NCBI GenBank assembly: GCA_030529125.1
Contig: JAUMXP010000001.1
Span: 1 to 33,423, forward strand
Reading direction: 5' to 3'
DNA: 33,423 nt
Source of the DNA: Eubacteriales bacterium
Lineage (GTDB): Bacteria > Bacillota > Clostridia > Oscillospirales > Acutalibacteraceae
Below the pieces are notes generated by a model. That model saw only the letters and a program-made list of their open reading frames with translations, was not told the origin of the DNA and did no database searches. A program made the translations under genes and the position numbers. Every line of letters starts with the position of its first letter. Position 1 is the stretch's first letter. Below, piece after piece: positions 1 to 10,000 of the stretch.

Positions 1-1344
1 AACGGTGAATACTTTGAACAATTCAGTTTTTTCATAAGATATTTTAAAAATCTTCCTAGAATGTGGCCGTTAGTTATAATTCCTGTTGTTGTATGTGTGT
101 GCATAAGCTACCTTATTGCAAATCACAATTATGTACCTATGTACACAGCTTCTACTACGTTCACAGTTAATATAAAAAACGAACAGCTTATCAGTGACCA
201 GTCAGCTTTTTATGATAATGTTGCTGCAGAACAAATGGCTCAGACTTTTCCATATATTCTGACCAGTAATCTTCTCCAGAGAAGAGTTGCGGCTGACTTA
301 GGTGCACCACTCACTTCTTCTATTGATGCAAGCGTTGTTGAAAACACGAATCTGCTTACTCTTTCCGTAAGTGATGTGGACCCTCAGAAAGCCTATGACA
401 CACTCAATGCGGTTATAAAAAACTACCCACCTATTTCTGAACCTATTGTCGGTAAAGTCACATTAAACATACTTGATGAAACCGGAGTTCCAACTACACA
501 GGACAATCCGAAAATTTTTCGTCAGGAAATACTAAAAGGCTTTCTGATTGGTTTGTTTATAGCTTTGATGTGGACCTTATTAGTCTTTTCTATCAACAAG
601 ACTGTCACATCTGAAAATGAAATAAAAAAAGAATTCGGTCTTAGCACTCTGGGTAGTATGCCTAGAATAAAGAGCAAAAAGCGCTCTTCAAATATTAACA
701 GGTATTATCTTGTCACAGATTCTGATATGACGCAGGTGTTGGGCGAATCTTTCAGAAAAACAAGAAACAAGATTGAATATATAGCACATCAGCAAAAAAT
801 CAAAAAGATACTTATAACAAGTGCTTCAGCAGGTGAAGGAAAAAGTATGTTTTCTGCAAACTTGTCTATTTCACTTGCACAGGCAGGTAACAAGGTTACC
901 CTTATCGACTGCGATGTCAGACATCCAACCGGACGAATGATTTTTAAGATAGAACCCGGTTGCGGTCTATCCGATTATCTTAAAGGCGATTTAAGTCTTG
1001 AAGACTACATCGAAAGTTCGAAAACCGATATATTAAGAAAGGGCGAAAACCTGACTTTCTTTGCAGGAGGTACAGCAGTTGCAGACGGTACATCTTTACT
1101 TTCTTCTCAAAGAATGGATGAACTTATTATATTCTTGGAAAAAGAATCTGACTATATAATACTCGATAGTGCACCTGTCGGTATTCTTACTGATTCTGTT
1201 GTTCTCTCAAAAAATGTTGATGCATCCATCTTGATTATCAAAAACGATTACGCTCGTGTCGATATCATAAACGATGCTATAGAACATTTATGTGAAAATG
1301 ATATTCAGATTATCGGAGCTGTTTTTAACACAGCAAATAACTAA
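1..1344 (+). CDS. Wzz/CpsD-type polysaccharide co-polymerase and BY-kinase (5' end outside window)
   Basis: Membrane chain-length determinant fused to a bacterial tyrosine kinase (BY-kinase) domain, expected to control capsule or exopolysaccharide export. The reading frame is open to the left edge. The residues before the first ATG at 61 (ending FKNLPR) look like the usual cytoplasmic lead-in to a Wzz domain, so the true start is probably upstream and the gene is partial. Visible parts, counted from the ATG at 61: a first membrane segment (about 3-20), an extracytoplasmic Wzz region, a second membrane segment (about 160-180), Walker A (SASAGEGKS), Walker A' (VTLIDCDVRHP) and Walker B (YIILDSAPVG). 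The protein stops at IGAVFNTANN without the Tyr-rich tail such kinases normally autophosphorylate. The CpsB-type phosphatase starts 21 bases downstream, so they probably form an operon. Family assignment is firm; kinase activity is less certain. Confidence 0.88.
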   Translation, partial: NGEYFEQFSFFIRYFKNLPRMWPLVIIPVVVCVCISYLIANHNYVPMYTASTTFTVNIKNEQLISDQSAFYDNVAAEQMAQTFPYILTSNLLQRRVAADLGAPLTSSIDASVVENTNLLTLSVSDVDPQKAYDTLNAVIKNYPPISEPIVGKVTLNILDETGVPTTQDNPKIFRQEILKGFLIGLFIALMWTLLVFSINKTVTSENEIKKEFGLSTLGSMPRIKSKKRSSNINRYYLVTDSDMTQVLGESFRKTRNKIEYIAHQQKIKKILITSASAGEGKSMFSANLSISLAQAGNKVTLIDCDVRHPTGRMIFKIEPGCGLSDYLKGDLSLEDYIESSKTDILRKGENLTFFAGGTAVADGTSLLSSQRMDELIIFLEKESDYIILDSAPVGILTDSVVLSKNVDASILIIKNDYARVDIINDAIEHLCENDIQIIGAVFNTANN

Positions 1345-1365
1345 ACTATTTCAGGACCAACTAAG

Positions 1366-2079
1366 ATGATTGATATACACTGTCATATACTTCCTCAGTT
1401 TGATGATGGAGCTAGAAGCCTGGACGAAGCCTTGGAGATGGCTTATTTAGCACACAAAAGTAAAGTCAATACTATCGTCGCTACTCCACATTGTAACGTA
1501 CCGGGTGAGGAAAACAACTATTACGACGATAATTACAAAAGAATATTTTGTAAACTTAGCGAAGCTTTAGCTGAAAACTCTATTCCAGTAAGGTTAATTC
1601 CCGGTATGGAGGTTTTTGTTACTTTTGATTTACCTAACCTCATAAAAAACGGAAAAGTCATAACCATTAACCACAGCCGCTACATTCTTTGTGAGTTTGG
1701 TTTTTCAGAAGACCCTGAGTTTATTGAGCTTATGATAAAACGTATAAAAGAACTTGGTCTGGTTCCGATTATCGCCCATCCCGAACGTTATGATATCGTA
1801 AAATATGACCTTGATTTTGCGAAAGCAATGGTTGATGCTGGTGGGTTATTGCAGGTAAACAAAGGTAGTTTTAAGCAAGCTTTCGGGCGAAGTGCTCAGA
1901 AATGCGCCTACGAACTGTTAAGCGAAAATCTTGTCAGCGCCATAGCCAGCGACGCACATTACAGTACATTCCGTACTCCATATATGCTTGATGTAAAAAA
2001 AGAGCTCGAAAGCATCTGCGATACAAAAACACTCTTTACAGATAACCCTTTTAAAATTTGCTCGGATATTATAATCTAA
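1366..2079 (+). CDS. cpsB: CpsB/YwqE-type PHP-domain tyrosine-protein phosphatase
   Basis: Metal-dependent phosphotyrosine phosphatase of the PHP superfamily, the usual partner that dephosphorylates a CpsD-type kinase in capsule operons. It is 237 residues, close to full length for the family. Metal-binding motifs are present in order: DIHCHILPQFDDGA at residues 2-15, TPHC near 40, GMEV near 80, IAHPERY near 136 and SDAHY near 195. It follows the kinase gene by 21 bases, with a modest AGGA site in front of the ATG. A strong hairpin follows the stop. The family is clear; the substrate is inferred from the neighbour, which lacks the usual Tyr tail. Confidence 0.9.
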   Translation: MIDIHCHILPQFDDGARSLDEALEMAYLAHKSKVNTIVATPHCNVPGEENNYYDDNYKRIFCKLSEALAENSIPVRLIPGMEVFVTFDLPNLIKNGKVITINHSRYILCEFGFSEDPEFIELMIKRIKELGLVPIIAHPERYDIVKYDLDFAKAMVDAGGLLQVNKGSFKQAFGRSAQKCAYELLSENLVSAIASDAHYSTFRTPYMLDVKKELESICDTKTLFTDNPFKICSDIII

Positions 2080-2080
2080 A

Positions 2081-2114
2081 AATACCCTGTTAGGATTTTT
2101 CCTGACAGGGTATT
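2081..2114. terminator. Bidirectional intrinsic terminator
   Basis: A 14-bp stem (2081-2094 with 2101-2114, one G-T pair) around a 6-base loop lies between the convergent phosphatase and S24/S26 peptidase genes. AT-rich sequence on both sides suits termination in both directions. Confidence 0.85.
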
Positions 2115-2115
2115 A

Positions 2116-2604
2116 CTATTTATAAAACTTATATTTGATTTTACGCAAAAATCTCCTGAACGAAAAATATGTTTTCATAGCAAAATACCTGAATTTTATA
2201 TTCCGTATCCATATCTTGCTATAAAATTTCCAAATAAAAGTTGATGTATCTTTCCACTTTCGTCTTCGCTTATATTTTGTTACAACTCCTTTGACACAGC
2301 TATATGGCACAGGACCCTCAACCACAGACTGAGCATCACCAACAAAATATAAATCTTCACCGTCTACTTTATAAACTCTGTGCAAAATATAATCACCATT
2401 ACTTCTTACATATAAAGCGATATCCCCAACACTGAGATTATGTTCAGGCTTTTCAAGATAGACCCATGATTTATTGCTAATCAGAAAAGGAGCCATACTG
2501 GAGCCAGTGACCACAGTAGACACACCTTTGCCCTTAGAGATAATAGAGCATAAGGCGTTCATATATTCAGCTGTATCAATTTCTCTTAACGGTTTATCCC
2601 TCAT
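2116..2604 (-). CDS. S24/S26 family (signal peptidase I-like) peptidase
   Basis: Predicted serine protease of the signal peptidase/LexA fold, 162 residues. The nucleophile motif is GSSMAPFL near residue 35. YILHRV near residue 73 puts His where bacterial type I signal peptidases have Lys, as in SipW/ER-type enzymes. VGDAQSVVEGPVP matches the conserved GDN/D box. There is no N-terminal membrane segment; the C-terminal third is very basic and aromatic. The start has GGTGAT five bases before the ATG. It lies 33 bases downstream of the nucleotidyltransferase-like gene on the same strand. Such peptidases occur with NTP_transf_5, PqqD and HPr-kinase-like genes in Firmicutes peptide-modification loci, and those partners lie at 15171-17738. 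A role in cleaving a leader peptide is inference only. Confidence 0.75.
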   Translation of the reverse strand: MRDKPLREIDTAEYMNALCSIISKGKGVSTVVTGSSMAPFLISNKSWVYLEKPEHNLSVGDIALYVRSNGDYILHRVYKVDGEDLYFVGDAQSVVEGPVPYSCVKGVVTKYKRRRKWKDTSTFIWKFYSKIWIRNIKFRYFAMKTYFSFRRFLRKIKYKFYK

Positions 2605-2637
2605 CTTATCACCACTGTTTTAGTAAAGCACCCACAT

Positions 2638-3855
2638 CTATGGCGTATTATTTTTAATCTTATAGATTTCAAACAGTTTGCTTCGCCTTTTGCCTATGTG
2701 CATAGATTCAATAACAACACTGACTTTCTGACGCTCTTTACCTGTCATCAAAAAGAAAAATCTGTGTACCCACGCAATCGGCAACAGAATAGGATATTTC
2801 TTAGCGTAAGCATATTTTTCATTCAGGTTTTTGCTCGAACAAAAAATCTTTTTCATAATTCCATTATTATCATTCTTTAACGTTGAAAAAGAAAACACGC
2901 TACTCAATGTTTGTGAGTCAGAAACTTTACCATATATTCCACTCGAAAGAACATCATCAAGCAATAATGTTTCATCTGTTTCTATTTTACTCCAATTTTT
3001 ATTGCTATGGAATATTTCTATATCTTTACCAAGATAATTCTTACCAATCTTGAATATTGCAGCAGCATAATACTGAGCATTTAAACTCACGCAACCTGAG
3101 TACAGTTTATCCCAATCAATATAAGTTTCATATTTATCAGCAAAGAGAATTATGTCGCAAAACTGTCGTATTCCGACACCTCTTCCAGTAAAATGCTTCA
3201 GGCTATGCAAAATAAGATATAGTAAATTTTCGGTATAATTAAAGGTTCTGACATCAACAAAGTTAATGTTCACAAAAACTCCATTATCATAAACATTTCC
3301 GAATAAATCATTATGGCTTTTATAAAAACTTTCATCGCGAATAAAAAGCTTTTTATGTAATTCAATAGTTATCAGATCGGAGTTCCTGAAAACAAGGTGG
3401 TTTTCACAATCATTGACAGTATCATCTGGTGTAAATCCGTTATGATTTAAAACTTTTACACATTTTTCGAAATCATTTTCTGACACAAGGATGTCTTCAT
3501 CAGATGATATACGCAAATCAGGTTTTGGATAAACATAACTGCAAACAATCCCTTTGAATATCATCGGACTGATATTTTCAGCTTCGAAATCTTTATACAA
3601 GCTGAGGATACACTCAGTTTTCTCGATTTGTCTGTAAAACAAAAAACGAACCCTGCTTTTCACTTCATTAAGATTGCTTTTGTCATAAGGATATGTAGCA
3701 TACAATTTGTCAAATATCAGCGGTAAAAGTTTGTGTTTTTCTGCCAAATTAAAAAGCTGAACATACTCTGATAAAGATATAGGTGATTTCACGTCGAATT
3801 CTCGGTTGTTAATGGCTGCATTCAGTACATCTAGAAACAACAAATTGATTGACAC
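2638..3855 (-). CDS. Nucleotidyltransferase family protein (NTP_transf_5-like)
   Basis: Predicted nucleotidyltransferase-fold protein of 405 residues, function unknown. Supporting motif: MIFKGIVCSYVYPKPDLR followed by SSDEDILV, which fits the family pattern LKG...YP...R...DxDxLV where the acidic pair binds metal. A start farther upstream (TTG at 3882) is possible, but GTG at 3853-3855 has a GGGTGGTGA ribosome site in front of it and gives a better N-terminus (VSINLLFLDVLNAA). A promoter lies about 45 bases upstream. It appears to be the first gene of a two-gene unit with the S24/S26 peptidase. In lasso-peptide and other RiPP loci such proteins accompany PqqD and HPr-kinase-like proteins; what is nucleotidylated here cannot be told from sequence. 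Confidence 0.72.
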   Translation of the reverse strand: MSINLLFLDVLNAAINNREFDVKSPISLSEYVQLFNLAEKHKLLPLIFDKLYATYPYDKSNLNEVKSRVRFLFYRQIEKTECILSLYKDFEAENISPMIFKGIVCSYVYPKPDLRISSDEDILVSENDFEKCVKVLNHNGFTPDDTVNDCENHLVFRNSDLITIELHKKLFIRDESFYKSHNDLFGNVYDNGVFVNINFVDVRTFNYTENLLYLILHSLKHFTGRGVGIRQFCDIILFADKYETYIDWDKLYSGCVSLNAQYYAAAIFKIGKNYLGKDIEIFHSNKNWSKIETDETLLLDDVLSSGIYGKVSDSQTLSSVFSFSTLKNDNNGIMKKIFCSSKNLNEKYAYAKKYPILLPIAWVHRFFFLMTGKERQKVSVVIESMHIGKRRSKLFEIYKIKNNTP

Positions 3856-3899
3856 AAAATCACCACCCTGATTTATTTGCAAAGCAAATTAATAATATT

Positions 3900-3927
3900 A
3901 TTATAATACTATGATGTTAAAAATCAA
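3900..3927 (-). promoter_or_regulatory. Predicted sigma-A promoter for nucleotidyltransferase/peptidase pair
   Basis: On the minus strand TTGATT (3922-3927) and a perfect TATAAT (3900-3905) are 16 bases apart, placed correctly for the GTG start at 3855. Confidence 0.6.
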
Positions 3928-3963
3928 GCATTGCATTTAAAAACACAATCCAGTAAAAACTAA

Positions 3964-3994
3964 CCCCTGTTGCAGTATAAGCGTACAACAGGGG
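3964..3994 (-). terminator. Intrinsic terminator after the giant secreted protein gene
   Basis: Stem CCCCTGTTG (3964-3972) with CAACAGGGG (3986-3994) and a 13-base loop. T-rich sequence follows on the minus strand. It lies 85 bases past the stop at 4079; the plus strand also has a T run, so it may work both ways. Confidence 0.75.
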
Positions 3995-4078
3995 GCGTTT
4001 TTATTTATATTTGTTTTCGAAAATATTTGTCAAACTATACACAGCTATTAATCTGTGCGTTTCAACCAAATCTCGTAA

Positions 4079-7000
4079 TTATTTTTTAGCAGTAATAGTA
4101 TCAGAGTATGCAATTCTGAGAATTCCATCAGCATCTCTGTACATTACGAATGCTCGAGCTATCATCTCGTCACCAAGCTCAACCCCAGTCTTTGTTATGG
4201 AGTGTGAACCAGTGCTTGTCTGATATTTCTTAGCTGGTACAAACTGGGTGACACCTCTGTCAAGTGTGCCTACTACAAATGTAGATTCGCTGTAGTTGTT
4301 CTTATCTGCAAAGAGCACACCTGCACTGATGAAAGTAAATTCGGATTTCTCAGGTACACTCCATGAGAAGAATATGGTGTTGCTATCGCCGAGAGTAGTG
4401 CTGTCTATACCGGCATTTACCAGAACATCATAATCAAGTTTCAGAGAAGTATTGGAAACATACATTGCTGTAAGCTCTGTATCCTTGTAAGGATAGAACT
4501 TATACTCTGCATCGTAGCTTTGGATGTTACCGTCTGCATCCTCCCAATGTGAGAACATCTGTCCATTTGGAGCAGCATTTGCGGTAACAGTTATGGACTT
4601 GTATGCAAGATACTTGCCATCGGTGTTGACACCTGCAGACTTGGTTACTGCTCCGCCGTTTACTGTGATATTGACATAAACATCCTTTACCTCCCAGATA
4701 GGACGAACAGTTACATCCTCGCCCTGAACAAGCAGTTCTCTGATCTCTTCTTCCGTGTGATCCCACTGGGCGAACTCGTAACCCAAGAAAGATGGATCCT
4801 CTGGGAATACGATATCGCTGTCAGGTGAATAGTATTGGATGTCGATAATCTGGTTGCTCTTGTCGTTTCTGAAGGTAACTGTGTTCATACCATCCAAATC
4901 AACCTTAAACATAGCAATCAGTACATCATTACCTGTTGTGTAGAAGGTGTAGGTACGCTCTGTGGTAAGGATATCACCTGTAGTAGCGTTTATCCAACCA
5001 ACAAAAGTGTTGTCGTTGGTGGTTTGGGCTGTTACCTTTACCTGTTTGCCAAAATCCATATGATGATTGTAGTAATGCTTACCCAGAGGACGAGCAATAC
5101 CGTCATCAACACTCATCAGAATATCAGTACCACCGGATACCTTCAGTTCTAGATAACCTGATGTATCATGATCTATCGCAGTCTCATCGTACTGAGCTGT
5201 AATTGTGAGGTTACCTGTGATGTTGCTGAAGTCCTTGTTCCAGCCTGCGAATGTGTATGTGTAGTACCCATCAGCAGGTCTTACAGGGGCAACAGGTGCC
5301 ACAGCAGACTCACCGAGTTTTACAGACTGAGTATCAATTACTGTACCATCATAATCTTTGAATGTTACTGTGTAAGATGGAAGGTACGCAGTATTGGACA
5401 CTTCTGTAGACTGAGGAAGAACCGCAGTGTTTGCATAATTCTGTGTTGAAGGTGTTGCTACATAACCTGGGAAGTATCCCATTGTATCACGAATTGTTTC
5501 ATAATTTGCAAAGGTAAGGTTACTATTAATATCCCAGTTCCACTGCTTTATAGCATTTGACCACATACGATCGATAAGGCTGTAGAAATACTTGCCTTTA
5601 TTAGCAGAGGTTGATTCATCCCATACACCGTTCCACATCTCTACTTCTGTGTTAACTGCAGCGTTATCACACCATACCATAAAGTAACCGCCCTGAAGCT
5701 GGTTATTTGTGAGCTCATACTTAGTTTTATTATATCCGCTGAGCAATCCTGGTGTCCACTCGTTGTAAATAGCGTCTTCGGTATTTCTATAGAAGCCCCA
5801 CCAATTGTTACTTGGGTCACGGGCATCTTTACCCCAATCAGGATATTTTGACAAATCAGTATAGTTTGGATGATCGAAATATCTGAGCACATAATATGTC
5901 CAGAAATTTATACCACCATATACTGTTCTTCCACTATCAACCCATTGGCTTGGAGGTGCTGTATAGGAGCCGTCTGCAGTCCAGATTACAACCTCAATAT
6001 CACTATCAAGCTGTGCGTTGGTTTGGAAAATCTTTGAATAATTATCAACTGTCGTCTTGCGATAGAAGAAATCATTATATACTCTTGAAGTATAATCGTG
6101 TTTTTTCAATACCTTATTAACGTCATTGATGTAATTATACACGTCAGTATATGTGTAACCACTGCTCGAATACAAACCAAGCTCGTCGCCACCAATATTG
6201 AACTTTGTACTTCCTGCATAAACCTTAAAGAACACAGCCATATCGTTATACATAGCGAATGCGAGATTCTTTACTGAATTGTTAGCAAGATTCAATGCTG
6301 AATAACCATTATTGTAATGGATTGTGTTAGGTAATGTATAAGTTGTGCCATTATACTTGAAAGTTTTGATAGAAGTGTTGCCTGCAGCAACCTGTTCAGC
6401 ATAGGTCGTTGTAATCCAATCAACGTGAGCAGGTGTATCAAATGATGGGATAATATCAATATGATATTCCTTAGCAGTTTCGCAAATCTCGATAAGCTCT
6501 GCAGTTGTAAGATATCTGCCAGCATCAGGATCCGCACCACCGCTGTAATTCCAAGATTGCTTTCTGCTACCGATTGCCCATGAGAAGTCATTTCCTGACA
6601 TTCCGTCAAGCTTGATTGTGTTTTCATCCCAGATATCTGAACGGAAACCACCGTCTTCTGACATATGGAATTCAAGAGCGTTGTAACCCATCCATGACAT
6701 CTCAGCAATATAGTTTTTGATCCAATCCTTTGTCAGATACTTTCTTGCAACGTCAAGATGAACTATACGGTCTTTTGTATCAGGTTTATCCTGTGTTGTG
6801 AAGCCCTTGATTGCGTTTGTGTCAGCCTTACGGAAGTGTTTCTGGAGAGTGTTGAGACCGTAGAGGAGACCGTCAACATCCTTAGAATAAACCTTTGCTT
6901 TTTCAGCAACTTCCAGCTTGTATTCCTCGTCGCCGTAGCTGTAGCTGGAATTTACATAGATAAGAATGTCGCCGTCTGTAGCGTATTTCTCAAGACCCCA

Positions 7001-10000
7001 TACGATTTCCATCGGCTCTGCAGATGGAAGACTGTCAGCTGCGAACTGGCTCTGTACAAGCTTCACAGTATCTACAACCTTATCTGAAGGCTTTGAGGAC
7101 TCGTTTTGAGTTACAATATAGAATTTGCTGTCTTCTGACAGTGCAAAGTTTTTACTGCTGTTTGCAGTAAATGTATCTGCCAGAACACCAAGTGAGCTTG
7201 TGTCTGTTCCTACAACAGTAGGCTTAGATGGCTCTACAGGCTCGTTACCTGTATTATCACTATTACCATCGTCCTCTTTGTCAGATGTCATCTGGTCAAC
7301 CAGTCCAATAAAGTCAACAAACTTGGATGTATCAAGGTTGTTGCCTGTGCTGTCAACAATTGTATTTCCCAGCTCATCATTATCATAGATAACGTCAGGA
7401 ACTTCACTTTCGTTTAGAGTACACAGTTTAATACCGTTGTACTTGATACTTGTAAATGATGCCATACCAGGTGTTTCGGTATCAGCTACTCTGATAACAA
7501 CCTGATATCTGTCATTCTCTGCATCATAAGGACATTCAGCATAAGGAATGGTGTAGTACTGCTCGGTACCTGTTGTGATCGTAGATAAGGTCTTCCATAC
7601 GTACTCGTCGTTTACGTAGACACCATACTGGAGCTCTGCGTTAAGACCTGTAGCCTTCTGAGCGTTGAATTGACCGTAGTCAATAGCTCTTACGGCAATC
7701 TGCATATTGTGGACGTCCGTACCGTCTTCCTGTACATAGAATGCTAATGCAGACTTGAGGTTTGCACTTACCTCCTGCATATAGACCTCGTTGTTAGGAC
7801 CTGCAAGGAGGTAATCATTAACGCTGTTTACTATGTTATTAGTCCATTTTAAGTTTTCATCACTAGGCAGAGTGTTGTTACGGTTCTCAATCCAGGTGTT
7901 TGTACCGCCGGATACGCTAAGACCGTCAGTATCGTCATACTTGATTGCAAATGCCTGTCGGTCAGCGATAAGATTTCGGATTTCTTCAAAATCAGCACCG
8001 TTTTCAGTGTCAATGTATGCATCGTTCTTGCCGGCTGTGCCATCTTCATCATCAGCAAGAGGCTGGAAGATTCTGATACCGTCAATAATAAGCCATGACT
8101 CTTTGACTGAAGGCTTATTGCCTACCATATTTGAGAAATCGTAAACAGGGACACCGTTAATCTCTACGGTGTATTTGCCAAAAGCAAGACCATTCACACG
8201 GACAATAGGCACCTGATTGATTGCATCGTCACCATCGTTTGCGTCATTATCAAACTCTGTAATAACTGCCACTGTCTTTACAACCTTACGTGTTGAATCC
8301 TTGACAACAACTCTTGCTGTACTTGAATCGACAGCATTGGTACGACCGATAATCTCAAATCCTGTACCTGTGAAATCAAATGTTGCAAAAGGCTTTGTAT
8401 CGCCGATAGATACCTGAGTCTGGCTATCGCCACTGTAATCCGGCTTCAAAGAATTCTGATATGTAGGGTCTTTACCATACTCAAGTTCTTGGTCGACATT
8501 CTGAGACAGACTGCCTGAGCCATTGCCGATGTGAACCATAGAGTTAGCTGAATCTGTCGTATCGTACTTGATACCTGTAAAATCGTCTTCGTAATAAACA
8601 ACGTTTGCAGGAAGCACCGTTACCTTCTTGTACATCTGTACTTCCTTGTTGATATCAAAGGTCTGACCCAAAGGTGTAGGATCATCTGTTGTCTCGTGAA
8701 CTGTTATAGCCATCCACAAGTCATACATACTGTCCATGAAGTCAGTAGGAGTAAAAGTAAATCCTAACTTTTCTGCATCCTCACCATAGGTAATATCTAC
8801 ATTGTAGCCTGTAGACACTTCAGACGTAGACGAAACAGCAAAATTATTATCTGTGTAAACATCAATTTTGTTTTCTGCGCCAAGGCAGAACTCTTCTATG
8901 TTGCCAGTCTGTCTGCCGTTGTTATTATTGATGATAAAGCCCGTTCTGTCACCATCAAGCTCGTAAATATATCTTCCATTTTCGTCTTGTTCGGTGACAA
9001 TATCACCAGGCCAAGTGGTGCTGCTTGTATCGTTCCAGTGATGAATCGCCACTGTACCCCAGTCATCAGGTACGGAAATAAACAGCTTGGTCTTGGTGTT
9101 TGTGTTTGCTTTACCGCTGTCGATAATGTAATAGCTATTAGTCTTATTAGGAGTCAACATTAAGTTCTGAGACTGAGTGCCGTTTCCGTTATTGACAATA
9201 ACTTTGGTTGCACCTGCAGGAGCCTTCATGGTGTATACACCATCGCCGTCTGTATCTGTTACATGGATACCAGGCCATGCCGGGCCAACATCTCCGTTAG
9301 GGCCGAAGAAGTAGAAATTCACATCTCCGTAGTTTGCAGGTACAGTTGCCTCAACAGTGGTGTTGATCACTATGCCACTGACATTAATCCAAGTTTCAAG
9401 ACCAGGGGTAATAAGCAGATCAGCAGTCTGCTTTGCGCCTTCCTTTTTGCCGTCGTTGACTATTACGTTGGTAACATCGGCAGGAATATTCTCTACTGTA
9501 TATGTGCCGTCAGATTGCTTTTCCATAGCAATACCAGGCCACTCGACGCCGGTACCACTGCCGTTACTGTTCCAGTAATAAAGGCTTGCTGCTTCCCAAT
9601 CATCAGGCACGGTAGCGTGCATCTTTACTTTCTCTGTAGAACGGGATGAAGTTGCACTGTAATAATATATTTTTGTTTCCTCGTTGTAGGATGGATTGTT
9701 GTCATTAACAGTAATCCACGTCTCTTTGCCTGCATATACAGGCTGGTTAGAGGTCTGTTTGCCTTTGTCGCCGTTGTTGATAATAACATTTGAGACATTA
9801 CCAGGGATGTTCATAGTATAGAAGCCGTTTTGATCAACCTCGAGCGGTTCACCCGGCCATTCGTTGTTGTTGTCATACTCATCCCAGTAGTACAGATACA
9901 CCTCTTCCCAGTCATCGGGAACCTGTGCGTGGATAATACCATCCTGAGTATGATATTCTGTGCTTGCGATAAGCTTACCTTCAGAGTTTGTTGTGCCGTC

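Noticed and set aside
4079..4400. Cell-wall anchor or dockerin at the C-terminus of the giant protein
   Set aside because: The last residues (YSDTITAKK) show no LPXTG, hydrophobic tail or dockerin calcium loops.
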